Assembly (NCBI GenBank): GCA_020026355.1
Contig: JAHHQP010000003.1
Span: 1 to 64,000, forward strand
From: Bacteroidales bacterium
Lineage (GTDB): Bacteria > Bacteroidota > Bacteroidia > Bacteroidales > UBA932
Direction: 5' to 3'
Length of the DNA: 64,000 bases
Shown here one piece after another: positions 16,835-24,968 of the stretch. A program made the position numbers and the translations under genes. The first letter of the stretch is position 1. Each line of letters begins with the position of its first letter. Under the pieces are notes generated by a model that was not told the origin of the DNA, made no database searches, and was given only the letters and a program-made list of their open reading frames with translations.

Positions 16835-18278
16835 TCACGTTTTCCATCCGGATTCCCCGGGACCCTTTCACAAGAATCACATAGCCCTCAGGGGCATCTT
16901 CCTGCAGGAATTCCGCCAATTGTGCGGAATCCGCGAACCACCAGACCAGGCTGTCTCCGATAAAGATCTGGAGCGGTGCCTCTACGGAGAATTCGTCCTC
17001 ATTGGCCTGAAGTTTCCAGAGTGCCTTGCCGAACTCCTCTCCGACGAGCGCCAGTTCTTCAAGTCCCGATTCCAGGGCTTTCTCCACGATTTTCATATGT
17101 TCAGCGACAGATTCCGCACCCAGCTCGAGCATGTCGCCCAGCAGGGCCATCTTCGCCTCCGCCTTGATGGCGGCAAAGTTCGCCAGAGCGGCTTCCATGC
17201 TGGTCGGATTCGCGTTGTAGGCATCCACGATCAAGGTATTCCGCCCGGTCCGCGTCATCTGTGAACGGTTGTTCTGCGGAACATAAGCCTCGATGGCTTT
17301 CACCGCCTCATCCAGAGAAACGCCGAAATGCTGGCCGACGGCAATGGCCGCCATCACGTTGTCCGCATTATAAGCCCCGACAAGGTGGGTATTGATGATC
17401 CGTGCATTTTCCAGTCCCTCCCCCACAGCGGAATGGTGAAGATCCTCCGTAGCGAGCAAAGTGCCGCGCACCGGCTGTCCCTGCAGGTCCTCAGGCACAG
17501 CGATCCTCAGGAAAGGATGTTCCGCCGAAGTCTCCAGTACCTTCGCCCCCTGTGCCTTCAGACCGTAAGCTACGGTATTGAGGTCCGCACGCAAGGAAGC
17601 CATCTCCACGAGATGCGGATTGTCCACATTCACGAAAGCGGTATCTCCGGTCCGGTGCAAGGCGTCATAAAGTTCTCCCTTCGTCGCCTTGACCCCCTCG
17701 AAACTGCCGAAGCCCAGCAGATGGGCCTTGCCGACATTAGTGATGAGTCCGTAGGTCGGCAGCGCGATGTCCACCAGTTCCCTGATGTCTCCCGGATGGC
17801 TGGCACCCATTTCCACGACAGCCAGCTGCGTCTGCTCATTGACACTGAGCAAGGTCAACGGGACCCCGATATTGTTGTTCAGGTTGCCCTGAGTCGCCGT
17901 TACCCGATATTTCGTGCTGAGTACCTCGCGGATCAGCTCCTTAGTCGTCGTCTTGCCGTTCGTTCCGGTCAAGGCAATCACCGTCAATGGCTTGCCGTCC
18001 ACCAAGATCATGGAACGGTGGTAGCGAGCCAGGGCCCACAAGGCATGCAGGGTATTCTCCACGACGATGAGCCGGGAATCCCCGGAAGCCGCCGCCGTGG
18101 AATCCTGATTGACCATCGCATAGGCCGCCCCTGCTTCAAGCGCCTGGAGCGCATAAGCGTTTCCATCGAAATTATCTCCTTTCAGGCCAATGAAGAACTG
18201 ACCCTTCTCTATCTTGCGGCTGTCCGTCGTCACGCCGGTACTTGCCTTGAATCTGCTGTAGATTTCCTTGATGTCCAT
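16821..18278 (-). CDS. murF: UDP-MurNAc-tripeptide D-alanyl-D-alanine ligase
   Basis: A 485-residue Mur ligase that adds D-Ala-D-Ala to UDP-MurNAc-tripeptide, the last cytoplasmic step of the peptidoglycan precursor. Domain 1 carries the MurF-like TTDSRKIEKGQFFIGLKGDNFDG (near residues 17-39). The ATP-binding loop is GTNGKTTTKELI (105-116). The central domain has EMGASHPGDI and the C-terminal domain DAYNANPTSMEAAL. It lies 12 bases after dut in the same direction, away from the usual mur-fts cluster. Confidence 0.95.
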   Translation of the reverse strand: MDIKEIYSRFKASTGVTTDSRKIEKGQFFIGLKGDNFDGNAYALQALEAGAAYAMVNQDSTAAASGDSRLIVVENTLHALWALARYHRSMILVDGKPLTVIALTGTNGKTTTKELIREVLSTKYRVTATQGNLNNNIGVPLTLLSVNEQTQLAVVEMGASHPGDIRELVDIALPTYGLITNVGKAHLLGFGSFEGVKATKGELYDALHRTGDTAFVNVDNPHLVEMASLRADLNTVAYGLKAQGAKVLETSAEHPFLRIAVPEDLQGQPVRGTLLATEDLHHSAVGEGLENARIINTHLVGAYNADNVMAAIAVGQHFGVSLDEAVKAIEAYVPQNNRSQMTRTGRNTLIVDAYNANPTSMEAALANFAAIKAEAKMALLGDMLELGAESVAEHMKIVEKALESGLEELALVGEEFGKALWKLQANEDEFSVEAPLQIFIGDSLVWWFADSAQLAEFLQEDAPEGYVILVKGSRGIRMENVISVL

Positions 18279-18290
18279 GATAACTTGCTT

Positions 18291-18725
18291 TTATTTACGT
18301 CCGGTGCTGCCGAAGCCACCCTCACCGCGTTCTGTCTCGTCCAATACCTCGACCTCATCCCAGGCCACCTGTTCATGACGGGCCACGACCAGCTGAGCGA
18401 TCCGTTCCCCCGGATTGATGGTGAAGGCCTCGTTGGAAAGATTCACCAGAATGACCTTGATCTCTCCCCGGTAATCCGCATCGATGGTGCCAGGGCTGTT
18501 CAGTACGGAGATCCCGTGCTTGGCGGCAAGACCGCTTCTCGGTCGTACCTGGGCTTCCGTTCCATCCGGAAGCGCGATGAACAATCCGGTAGGAACCAAA
18601 GTTCTTTCCAGTGGTCCGAGCACGACCGGTTCCTGAAGATTCGCTTTCAGGTCCATGCCGGCAGATTTTTCAGTAGCATAAGCTGGTGTCGGAAAGACCG
18701 ACTTGTTGACGATTTTCACTTTCAT
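18291..18725 (-). CDS. dut: dUTP diphosphatase
   Basis: A 144-residue trimeric dUTPase that hydrolyses dUTP to dUMP. The five motifs are present: AGMDLKA, PRSGLAAKHGI, GTIDADYRGEIKV, ERIAQLV and the C-terminal RGEGGFGSTGR that closes over the nucleotide. The frame stays open upstream into the tRNA-Ala gene, but the ATG at 18725 gives the canonical family N-terminus (MKVKIVNKS). A TAACTTTG box lies about 58 bases upstream. It leads a dut-murF operon. Confidence 0.96.
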   Translation of the reverse strand: MKVKIVNKSVFPTPAYATEKSAGMDLKANLQEPVVLGPLERTLVPTGLFIALPDGTEAQVRPRSGLAAKHGISVLNSPGTIDADYRGEIKVILVNLSNEAFTINPGERIAQLVVARHEQVAWDEVEVLDETERGEGGFGSTGRK

Positions 18726-18782
18726 GATTTCAATGTGTCTGATTCCGGCACCATCTGGGCCGGTAAGGATTGCAAAACACGC

Positions 18783-18790
18783 AAAGTTAA
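18783..18790 (-). promoter_or_regulatory. -7 box for dut-murF
   Basis: TAACTTTG on the minus strand matches TAnnTTTG and lies about 58 bases upstream of the dut ATG. No TTTG is seen at the -33 spacing. Confidence 0.4.
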
Positions 18791-18824
18791 GAAAAATCAC
18801 CGGGATGGAGACGGATCCTGCAAC

Positions 18825-18852
18825 GAAAAAAGTCCGCCATGAAAGCGGACTT
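18825..18852 (-). terminator. Terminator of tRNA-Ala
   Basis: AAAGTCCGC pairs with GCGGACTTT around a short loop; on the minus strand the stem runs into a T tract. It lies about ten bases downstream of tRNA-Ala and upstream of dut. Confidence 0.75.
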
Positions 18853-18861
18853 TGAATTCTG

Positions 18862-18935
18862 TGGAGATAGTCGGAGTCGAACCGACGACCCTCTGCTTGC
18901 AAAGCAGATGCTCTAGCCAACTGAGCTATACCCCC
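18862..18935 (-). tRNA. tRNA-Ala (TGC)
   Basis: A cloverleaf on the minus strand. Acceptor GGGGGTA pairs with TATCTCC (including G-U pairs), the anticodon stem TCTGC/GCAGA encloses TTTGCAA, giving anticodon TGC, and the T arm GTCGG-TTCGACT-CCGAC is perfect. The discriminator is A; CCA is not encoded. Confidence 0.95.
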
Positions 18936-18946
18936 GTTTGCGGATG

Positions 18947-18977
18947 CAAATATGCAATGTTTTTTTCAATTAACAAA
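18947..18977 (-). promoter_or_regulatory. Promoter of tRNA-Ala
   Basis: TTTG (18974-18977), 19 bases, CATATTTG (18947-18954): one base off the TAnnTTTG consensus, 12 bases before the tRNA 5' end. Confidence 0.6.
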
Positions 18978-19004
18978 AAAAATGTGCACGATCCGCCAGA
19001 AAAT

Positions 19005-20666
19005 CTATTCGTAGACGAATTTGAAATCATCTACATACAGCTGGGAGCCGATCGCGCCGGTGAAGAAATTACCATACGCGCTGGAGCAAGCGATCACGAT
19101 GACATAAGCCGGCTCCCGGTCATCATAATATTTCAACGGCAGCTCGAACGCTTCGAAACCGTCCAGTGAAGTCTTGTCCGTGATGATCTCACCGAAAGCG
19201 ATCACACGCGGATCATGCCCCGGTTTCTCCGGATTCAGCTGAGGATTTCCCGGTTTACTGCTGATCACCCGGTAAGCAGAATTGATGACATTACCATTGA
19301 TGTCCTTGATGACCTCGGTACCTTCAGCGATCAAGGCCACCATGATCTGCATGCAGTCCATCTTTCCGTTCATGTCGTAGTACGGATTCTTGATGCCGCC
19401 TGCGCCCGACAGAGTTTCCTTGGCTCCGGTAATGGTACTCGGAATATACTTGTAGAAGCCGGTCAGCTTGGATGGTCGGGAAGTGAAAGGTGTTCCCCAA
19501 TACAGATGGGCTGTCGTTCCTTGAAGATGACCGAACTGGCCAGTGAAAAGATTGCCTGCGGCCAAGATGCCGAAAGCGGATCCCGTAATCATCTTCACGG
19601 AAGCGTTTCCTTCGGTCTTGATGTTGTACTCCGGAGTCGTCGTGTTTTCACTGACGGCTGCCACGCCAGGGTTGGCGGAGCCCCAGATCCGTTTTTCCGG
19701 TTGATAAGGAAACCAGATCTTACCTGTCTTCGTCCAGTCTTCGAAACCCATGTTGGCCAGCTGCTCCGGTTTTCCGGTCTTGAAAGCCTTCACTTCACTG
19801 ATGCTTTCGCCTTGCACCAGCCTGACCTCATATTCATGAGCCGGCTTGAGATCACGGATGTCCGCACTGATCTTCGTTCCATTGACCTTCACCTCCTGGA
19901 CAGCTGTCCATTTCGTGCTTCCTTTCTTTCTGTATTCCACCTGCACGTCACCGATTCCGTCAAACTCCGCCTCGACATCAGCATGCCAGCACCAAGGCAG
20001 CACATGCGTCACAGCCGGTTCGATCTGCATGTGTTCGAAAATGACGGTCCATTCCGTCGTTTCTCCTTTGTATTCCACCTGAAACTTGCGTTCATAGGAA
20101 CAGTCCAAGGTCATCGGGAACACACACTCTTCCGTATGCGGAAGGTGGTCCGCTCCGATGCTCGTCGTCGAGATTACCTGCGAGTCTTCAAGTCCTAGCT
20201 TCATGTCATTGATCTCCACCTGCTTCAAGTCCGTCGTCCTCAACAGAAGGACCTGTGCCTGATGAGATTCCGGCATCCAACGGATTTCAGCCGCACCTTT
20301 GCAATCGATGAAGCGTTCCACCGGCTGTTCTCCGACAATGGTCCAGCGGTAGATGTGATAATTGGCCAGATCGAGGGTCAGCGGCGTGCTGAGATCCAGG
20401 ATTTCCGGCAACTCCGGGGCCTTGTCAACGTTGGCGAAGGCATAATCCAGGACTTTCACCTTACGGAGGTCCTGCTGTTCATCAAGCACGACCGTCACCG
20501 TCATCTTTCGCTTGTCAATCGTGGTCGGAACAGCTTCTCCCTCCACCTTGAAAGTCGTGATTTCCGCGAACATCCGCGGATAGGCCATTTCATTCTTGAA
20601 GACGCAGGAAGTCAGCAGCACTGCAGCAAGCAGCATCGAAATATATCTGGATGTTTTCATATTCAT
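19005..20666 (-). CDS. Surface lipoprotein with FN3-like and PCMD domains
   Basis: A 553-residue lipoprotein. The signal peptide ends in LLTSC (lipid Cys near residue 21). Two Ig-like modules follow (about 30-215); the first opens TTFKVEGEAVPTTIDKRK. Then an FN3-like module (215-300, with VQVEYRKKGSTKW and LKPAHEYEVRLV). Residues about 305-550 form a PCMD (putative carbohydrate metabolism) domain, starting NMGFEDWTKTGKIWFPY and containing YWGTPFTSRPSKLTGFYKY. Unlike its upstream relatives it lacks an obvious DUF4493 start. Its ATG overlaps the barrel gene stop by four bases. It ends the operon. Function is unknown; PCMD resembles carbohydrate-binding folds. Confidence 0.82.
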   Translation of the reverse strand: MNMKTSRYISMLLAAVLLTSCVFKNEMAYPRMFAEITTFKVEGEAVPTTIDKRKMTVTVVLDEQQDLRKVKVLDYAFANVDKAPELPEILDLSTPLTLDLANYHIYRWTIVGEQPVERFIDCKGAAEIRWMPESHQAQVLLLRTTDLKQVEINDMKLGLEDSQVISTTSIGADHLPHTEECVFPMTLDCSYERKFQVEYKGETTEWTVIFEHMQIEPAVTHVLPWCWHADVEAEFDGIGDVQVEYRKKGSTKWTAVQEVKVNGTKISADIRDLKPAHEYEVRLVQGESISEVKAFKTGKPEQLANMGFEDWTKTGKIWFPYQPEKRIWGSANPGVAAVSENTTTPEYNIKTEGNASVKMITGSAFGILAAGNLFTGQFGHLQGTTAHLYWGTPFTSRPSKLTGFYKYIPSTITGAKETLSGAGGIKNPYYDMNGKMDCMQIMVALIAEGTEVIKDINGNVINSAYRVISSKPGNPQLNPEKPGHDPRVIAFGEIITDKTSLDGFEAFELPLKYYDDREPAYVIVIACSSAYGNFFTGAIGSQLYVDDFKFVYE

Positions 20667-21568
20667 TTGATTCTAGCCTTCGGTCTGTACACCGGGAAAT
20701 AATAGGAAATTCCGAAACTGATGGAAAAGAGGTTGATCCGGAAGTTGATTCCGCTGTTTTCCATCTCACTGTAATTGACCTGATTCGTGTACTGTTTCAC
20801 TTTCTCATAATCCATACCAAGTACACCGACCTGGACTTCCAGCGCGGCATTGTTCGTTACGAACACGCACAATCCCGGCACGAGACTGAGCTCGAAATCA
20901 TAGATATCCTGATAGGTTCCGTGCTTTTCGAAATCACCGGTCGGATTGTTCGTTCCAGGTTCCAGGATTTCATTCCATTTGTAGGTTTCAGATTGGCCAT
21001 AGCCACCGGCGGCACGGACTTCCATGAAGAGTCCGAAACGCTTGCTGTTCGCGAAAGGCATGTAATAACGGGTCATGATCGCTCCTCGGTAAGACTGCTT
21101 GAGATAATTGAAATCTTTCACGGAAAGATTCAGACCATCAGAGATTGCCAGATTCAGATTTCCCAGACCGAAACCGGAACGGGAATAGTCGAAACGGAGA
21201 CCCAAGGAAAGGTTGTCCCGGATGAAATAGGAGACGAAAGGAGAGAGCGTGAAAGTCTGCATGTTCGCCTTGATTCCTTGCAGCATGGAAAACAACATGT
21301 TGAATCCCGGCCCATCCTGATTACCGATATCATAGTTCTTGTAGGCAAACGAGATTCCCGTTCCGATATATCCTTTCGGAATGAAACAGGACGTCGCACG
21401 CTCTATTCCACGATTGAATGTGACCACACTGTCTGTCTTCACGGCCGCCTGAGCCGGTTTCTCATCCGAAGCCGGATGCAGCGGTTCCCGATCAGGGAGC
21501 GTTGCGGCCGAAAGGAGTCCCAGACAGGCCAGAATCTCCGCTAATGTTACCAATGCAATTTTCTTCAT
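20663..21568 (-). CDS. Predicted outer-membrane beta-barrel protein
   Basis: A 301-residue exported protein with an N-terminal signal (MKKIALVTLAEILACLGLLSAA). The body is built of amphipathic strands with many aromatic residues (for example GYIGTGISFAYKNYDIG, NLSLGLRFDYSRSGFGL, RINLFSISFGISYYFPVY), which reads as an 8-12 strand barrel related to the OmpA/porin-like outer-membrane proteins of Bacteroidota. It sits between two PCMD lipoprotein genes and is translationally coupled to the next one, so it is probably the membrane partner of this lipoprotein set. No enzymatic motif is seen. Confidence 0.75.
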   Translation of the reverse strand: MKKIALVTLAEILACLGLLSAATLPDREPLHPASDEKPAQAAVKTDSVVTFNRGIERATSCFIPKGYIGTGISFAYKNYDIGNQDGPGFNMLFSMLQGIKANMQTFTLSPFVSYFIRDNLSLGLRFDYSRSGFGLGNLNLAISDGLNLSVKDFNYLKQSYRGAIMTRYYMPFANSKRFGLFMEVRAAGGYGQSETYKWNEILEPGTNNPTGDFEKHGTYQDIYDFELSLVPGLCVFVTNNAALEVQVGVLGMDYEKVKQYTNQVNYSEMENSGINFRINLFSISFGISYYFPVYRPKARIK

Positions 21569-21584
21569 GATCTATTTCTTACTC

Positions 21585-23732
21585 TTATTTGGTGGAGGAG
21601 GCCACTTCCGCAGGATCATAGACGAAACTGAATTCGTCGATCCATAAGGTTGAACCGACCGCTCCGGTAAAATAATCTCCATAGCGGCTGGCCGCTGCAG
21701 AAATGACGATATAGGTAGGCTTCCGTTTCACGTCACGATATTCCAACGGAATCGTGAACTCTACATAACCATCAGTGACCTGACCGCAGGTCACTTTACC
21801 GTAAGCGATGATGGCAGGATCGGAAGCGATATCCACAAACTGTCCCTTGGCGGTATCGATGGTGAAAGGTGACTTCCAGTCCGTCAGGAAGATCTGGATG
21901 ATCATCTCATCCGTCTTTCCTTTCATGCCGGCATAAGGACCTCCGGCATAATCGATGGTCTTCGGGCTGTATTTATACCAACCTTTCAAAGCATATGGCC
22001 GAGAAGTGAAAGGAACGCCCCATTTCAAAGTCGCACCGACCGGACTCATGACCGCCTTGCCGAAATCACCGGTATAGATGTTTCCGGCCGTGAAATTGCC
22101 GACGACCGTCGTGCTGCTCATCTTGGCGGCCGACTTGCCAGGTCCTTGAACCGCGACATCCTTCGAGTCCGGAACTGTCGGATTCGTCTCGGCGAAAGGA
22201 TTCGTGTTGGCTCCTTCATTGGCCGTATCCCAGATGATGGCTGCGCCGGATTTGTTCGGATACCAGCTCTTACCGCTCTTGTTCCAGTCATCGAAGCTCA
22301 TATTCGGAAGTGTGCCGATTTCCTTGTCCGTCGTGAAGGTTTTCTTCACGCTCTGCTTGAGCTGAGCTGTTACCGCCATGACCTCATATCCGATCCCCGG
22401 ACGGAGACTCCACAAAGTCGCGGCATAGCTCTTCCTGGCAGGATCGATCTTGATCCTTGCGGCTTCTGCTTCGATCCAGTCTACGCTGCCTTTCTCACGA
22501 TACAGCAGACTCAGGCCGTCCGGCTGATCTCCTGTCCATGAAGCATGAACCACCGCATACATGGCCCAGGCATCCGTACCGGTCACTTCTACCGGTGCGC
22601 CTTGAACCACCGTGAAATTGAAGACTTCCTTCTTCGGCGTCCCTTCCTGGTCTGTGGCCAGGAAAGTGAGCGCATAGCTTCCCTTCTGCAGATTCTGCAG
22701 GAAACCGCTCAGATCGAACGCAGTTTCCTTCACTCCAGGAGTCAGTTCCTGGACAATGATACCTAAGGTGGCATAAGAATCCAGATCCGGTCGGGTCAGA
22801 CCGACGAATTCGTTGGACCGGGCCAAGCCAAGCTGATCCAGCCGTTCATCTTCATGGAGAATCTGGAAAGACTGGAGTCCTTTCACGGCACGGATGGTGA
22901 AACGTCCGTCATTCTCAAGGCCTTCATAGACCTTGTTCGTCAAAGCCAGCTCGAAATGTTCTCCAGTGAAGACCGGAGCGTCCGGCGTGACGAAGTCCAG
23001 GACCAGGTCGTAGGATTTCTCATTGAAGCTGTTGTCCAGGACAATCTCGAAGACCGCCCCTCCGATCGCCGGTTTCGGCTGAATGGAGAAAGATAGACGA
23101 TAATGCTGTCCTGCCTTGACCTCCGTATAAGTGTCCGTCAAGGTCTCGAAGATATCCCCGTCCTTGTTCACCAGTTTCAAGGTCCAGGTCAGGTGATCCG
23201 TGACGGAGAACCAGCCTTCCTGCGACAAGGTCCCGTCAAGATTGCTGAACACCAGACCGGACTCGCCGTTGGTGACGGTCAAGGTATATTCCGTGAACGC
23301 TTCGGTGATGCTCGCATCGAAAGCGGCGGTCACCTTGACATTGGCGACCTTGCAGATGACCTGCACCTCGGCATTCCGCCCTGGTACGATCGAGAAAGTC
23401 TGTTCACCGTAATAAGCGGGGGAATCGACGGCCGCCGCTCCGACAGCTGATTTCACGACTGCCTTGTAGGAGCCGATGAAAAGCTCGACCGGAATTCCGG
23501 CAACTTCATTGACATCGGCATAACTTTTCAGCAACTTGCCCGTTGCACTGTAAATGTCCAGAGACAGCACCGGTTCCTGGACTGCCTTCGTGAAGACCTG
23601 CTCCAGCGAGCTGTCCGTCTGGACCGAAAGACTGACATAGCCGGTCCGATCCTCTACCGGATTCTCCTGACAGGACAAGGCTTGGATCAAGGTCAATGAA
23701 ACCATCGACAAGATAAGTATGCTGTTTTTCAT
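21585..23732 (-). CDS. Surface lipoprotein: DUF4493, middle module, FN3-like, PCMD
   Basis: About 715 residues. The lipoprotein signal MKNSILILSMVSLTLIQALSC ends with the lipid Cys near residue 21. Next comes a DUF4493 module (GYVSLSVQTDSS through CKVANVKVTAAF), a middle Ig-like module (about 245-390), an FN3-like module (390-475, with LSLLYREKGSVDW) and a C-terminal PCMD domain beginning NMSFDDWNKSGKSWYPN. The frame opens with a TTG at 23756 that would overlap the previous stop; ATG 23732 was chosen because AAGGATGAG lies at Shine-Dalgarno distance and the signal peptide then starts correctly. Paralogous to the lipoproteins on either side. Confidence 0.8.
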   Translation of the reverse strand: MKNSILILSMVSLTLIQALSCQENPVEDRTGYVSLSVQTDSSLEQVFTKAVQEPVLSLDIYSATGKLLKSYADVNEVAGIPVELFIGSYKAVVKSAVGAAAVDSPAYYGEQTFSIVPGRNAEVQVICKVANVKVTAAFDASITEAFTEYTLTVTNGESGLVFSNLDGTLSQEGWFSVTDHLTWTLKLVNKDGDIFETLTDTYTEVKAGQHYRLSFSIQPKPAIGGAVFEIVLDNSFNEKSYDLVLDFVTPDAPVFTGEHFELALTNKVYEGLENDGRFTIRAVKGLQSFQILHEDERLDQLGLARSNEFVGLTRPDLDSYATLGIIVQELTPGVKETAFDLSGFLQNLQKGSYALTFLATDQEGTPKKEVFNFTVVQGAPVEVTGTDAWAMYAVVHASWTGDQPDGLSLLYREKGSVDWIEAEAARIKIDPARKSYAATLWSLRPGIGYEVMAVTAQLKQSVKKTFTTDKEIGTLPNMSFDDWNKSGKSWYPNKSGAAIIWDTANEGANTNPFAETNPTVPDSKDVAVQGPGKSAAKMSSTTVVGNFTAGNIYTGDFGKAVMSPVGATLKWGVPFTSRPYALKGWYKYSPKTIDYAGGPYAGMKGKTDEMIIQIFLTDWKSPFTIDTAKGQFVDIASDPAIIAYGKVTCGQVTDGYVEFTIPLEYRDVKRKPTYIVISAAASRYGDYFTGAVGSTLWIDEFSFVYDPAEVASSTK

Positions 23733-23752
23733 TGTTCTCATCCTTTGACGTT

Positions 23753-24955
23753 TCAAGCAGCAGGTGCTGCAGGAAGATGGAAGGTCAAGGTTTGGCTCAG
23801 CTGATTGCCGGCTTCATCACCGACCTCCAGCGTGAAGAGATAATCCTCTCCAGGATTTCCTACCGTACTGATCAGCGGAATCAGGGCAGAAAGCGGGAAA
23901 TTGACCTCAGTCTTGCCTTTGAGCTGATCGCCTGCCGGCAGCTTCGAACCAAGATTCTCGATCGCCTTCCGGTCATTGATCAGGTCCAGATAAGGATGAC
24001 TGGCTACCATCTCGATGGCAGACTGGAAATTTTCACTGACCCTGACGATGAAAGACTGGATCTTTCCCGGTACCTTGACGATGAGTTCCACATTCATGTC
24101 GTCAGTGATGTCCAGCGGAGTGAAATCAGGGTTAGCCGGCCACTCGAGAGTCGGTGCCGCTACAGGATCGACCGGACTTCCTCCACCGCCAGGAGTTTCT
24201 CCCCCGTCCACCACTTCATCGAAACCAGGAATGACCACATCCAGCGGTTTGTCCACCAAAGTATTGTCGATGACCAGTTCCATGGGCTTCGCCTGACCGG
24301 TCAGTTTCGCATCGATCATCAGTTTGTGATGATCACGCGCGGCGACCTCCGCGATCTTCAGTTCCTTGACAGCCTGGGTACCATCCAGCTTACGACGGCC
24401 ACGAACCGTCACTTTCAGAGGATTCACGGAGAAGAAACCGGCATTTCCGGCCTTGATCTCAGTCTCTTTCCACACCAGCATACCGTCCTTGTTCTCGACG
24501 ATCACTTCATAATAGTCCAGTTCATTGATCATGTTTTCCGAAAGCGTGACCGTCACCTTCATGTTCTGGATCGGGCAGACCAGCTTCAGATCCGTCACGG
24601 ATCCGTCCAGGATCGTGAACTCCTGTGAAACGGCATAGATCGGCTGATTCCAGGCTACAGGTTTCTTATCCGGAGAAGATACCTCCACCGTATATTTTCC
24701 TTCCGAAAGTTCGATCATGGCCGGAAGTTCTCCATATTTGGCGGACTTGTCATATTCACCGGTATTCTTGCGGATACGGACATCGAAAGCATTTTTGTCC
24801 GGTCCTTCCAGGGCGACATCTGCCTTGGTCACATAAGTCTGGTCCGGATTCAAGGAAAGGCTCAGCCCGGTACGGCTTTCCTTCCAATCCTTGACACATG
24901 CTGAAGCTGCAGCTGCTGCAGCCAGAACAGCGATAATCTTGTATATGTTCTTCAT
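23753..24955 (-). CDS. Surface lipoprotein: DUF4493 plus middle module, no PCMD
   Basis: A 400-residue lipoprotein with signal MKNIYKIIAVLAAAAAASAC. A DUF4493 module (GLSLSLNPDQTYVTKAD through CPIQNMKVTVTL) is followed by a Gly/Pro linker (PGGGGSPVDP) and a middle Ig-like module (about 265-395) that matches the one in the neighbouring larger lipoproteins. It lacks the FN3-like and PCMD parts, so it is a shorter paralogue. The Cys is followed by VKDWKE, so acidic residues come soon after lipidation, as in Bacteroidota surface-export signals. It lies 13 bases downstream of the first gene of the operon. Confidence 0.8.
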   Translation of the reverse strand: MKNIYKIIAVLAAAAAASACVKDWKESRTGLSLSLNPDQTYVTKADVALEGPDKNAFDVRIRKNTGEYDKSAKYGELPAMIELSEGKYTVEVSSPDKKPVAWNQPIYAVSQEFTILDGSVTDLKLVCPIQNMKVTVTLSENMINELDYYEVIVENKDGMLVWKETEIKAGNAGFFSVNPLKVTVRGRRKLDGTQAVKELKIAEVAARDHHKLMIDAKLTGQAKPMELVIDNTLVDKPLDVVIPGFDEVVDGGETPGGGGSPVDPVAAPTLEWPANPDFTPLDITDDMNVELIVKVPGKIQSFIVRVSENFQSAIEMVASHPYLDLINDRKAIENLGSKLPAGDQLKGKTEVNFPLSALIPLISTVGNPGEDYLFTLEVGDEAGNQLSQTLTFHLPAAPAA

Positions 24956-24968
24956 GACTCGTTGTTTT

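Noticed and set aside
18726..18920. N-terminal extension of dut of about 65 codons
   Set aside because: The extension reads through the tRNA-Ala gene and its terminator; the family N-terminus begins at ATG 18725.
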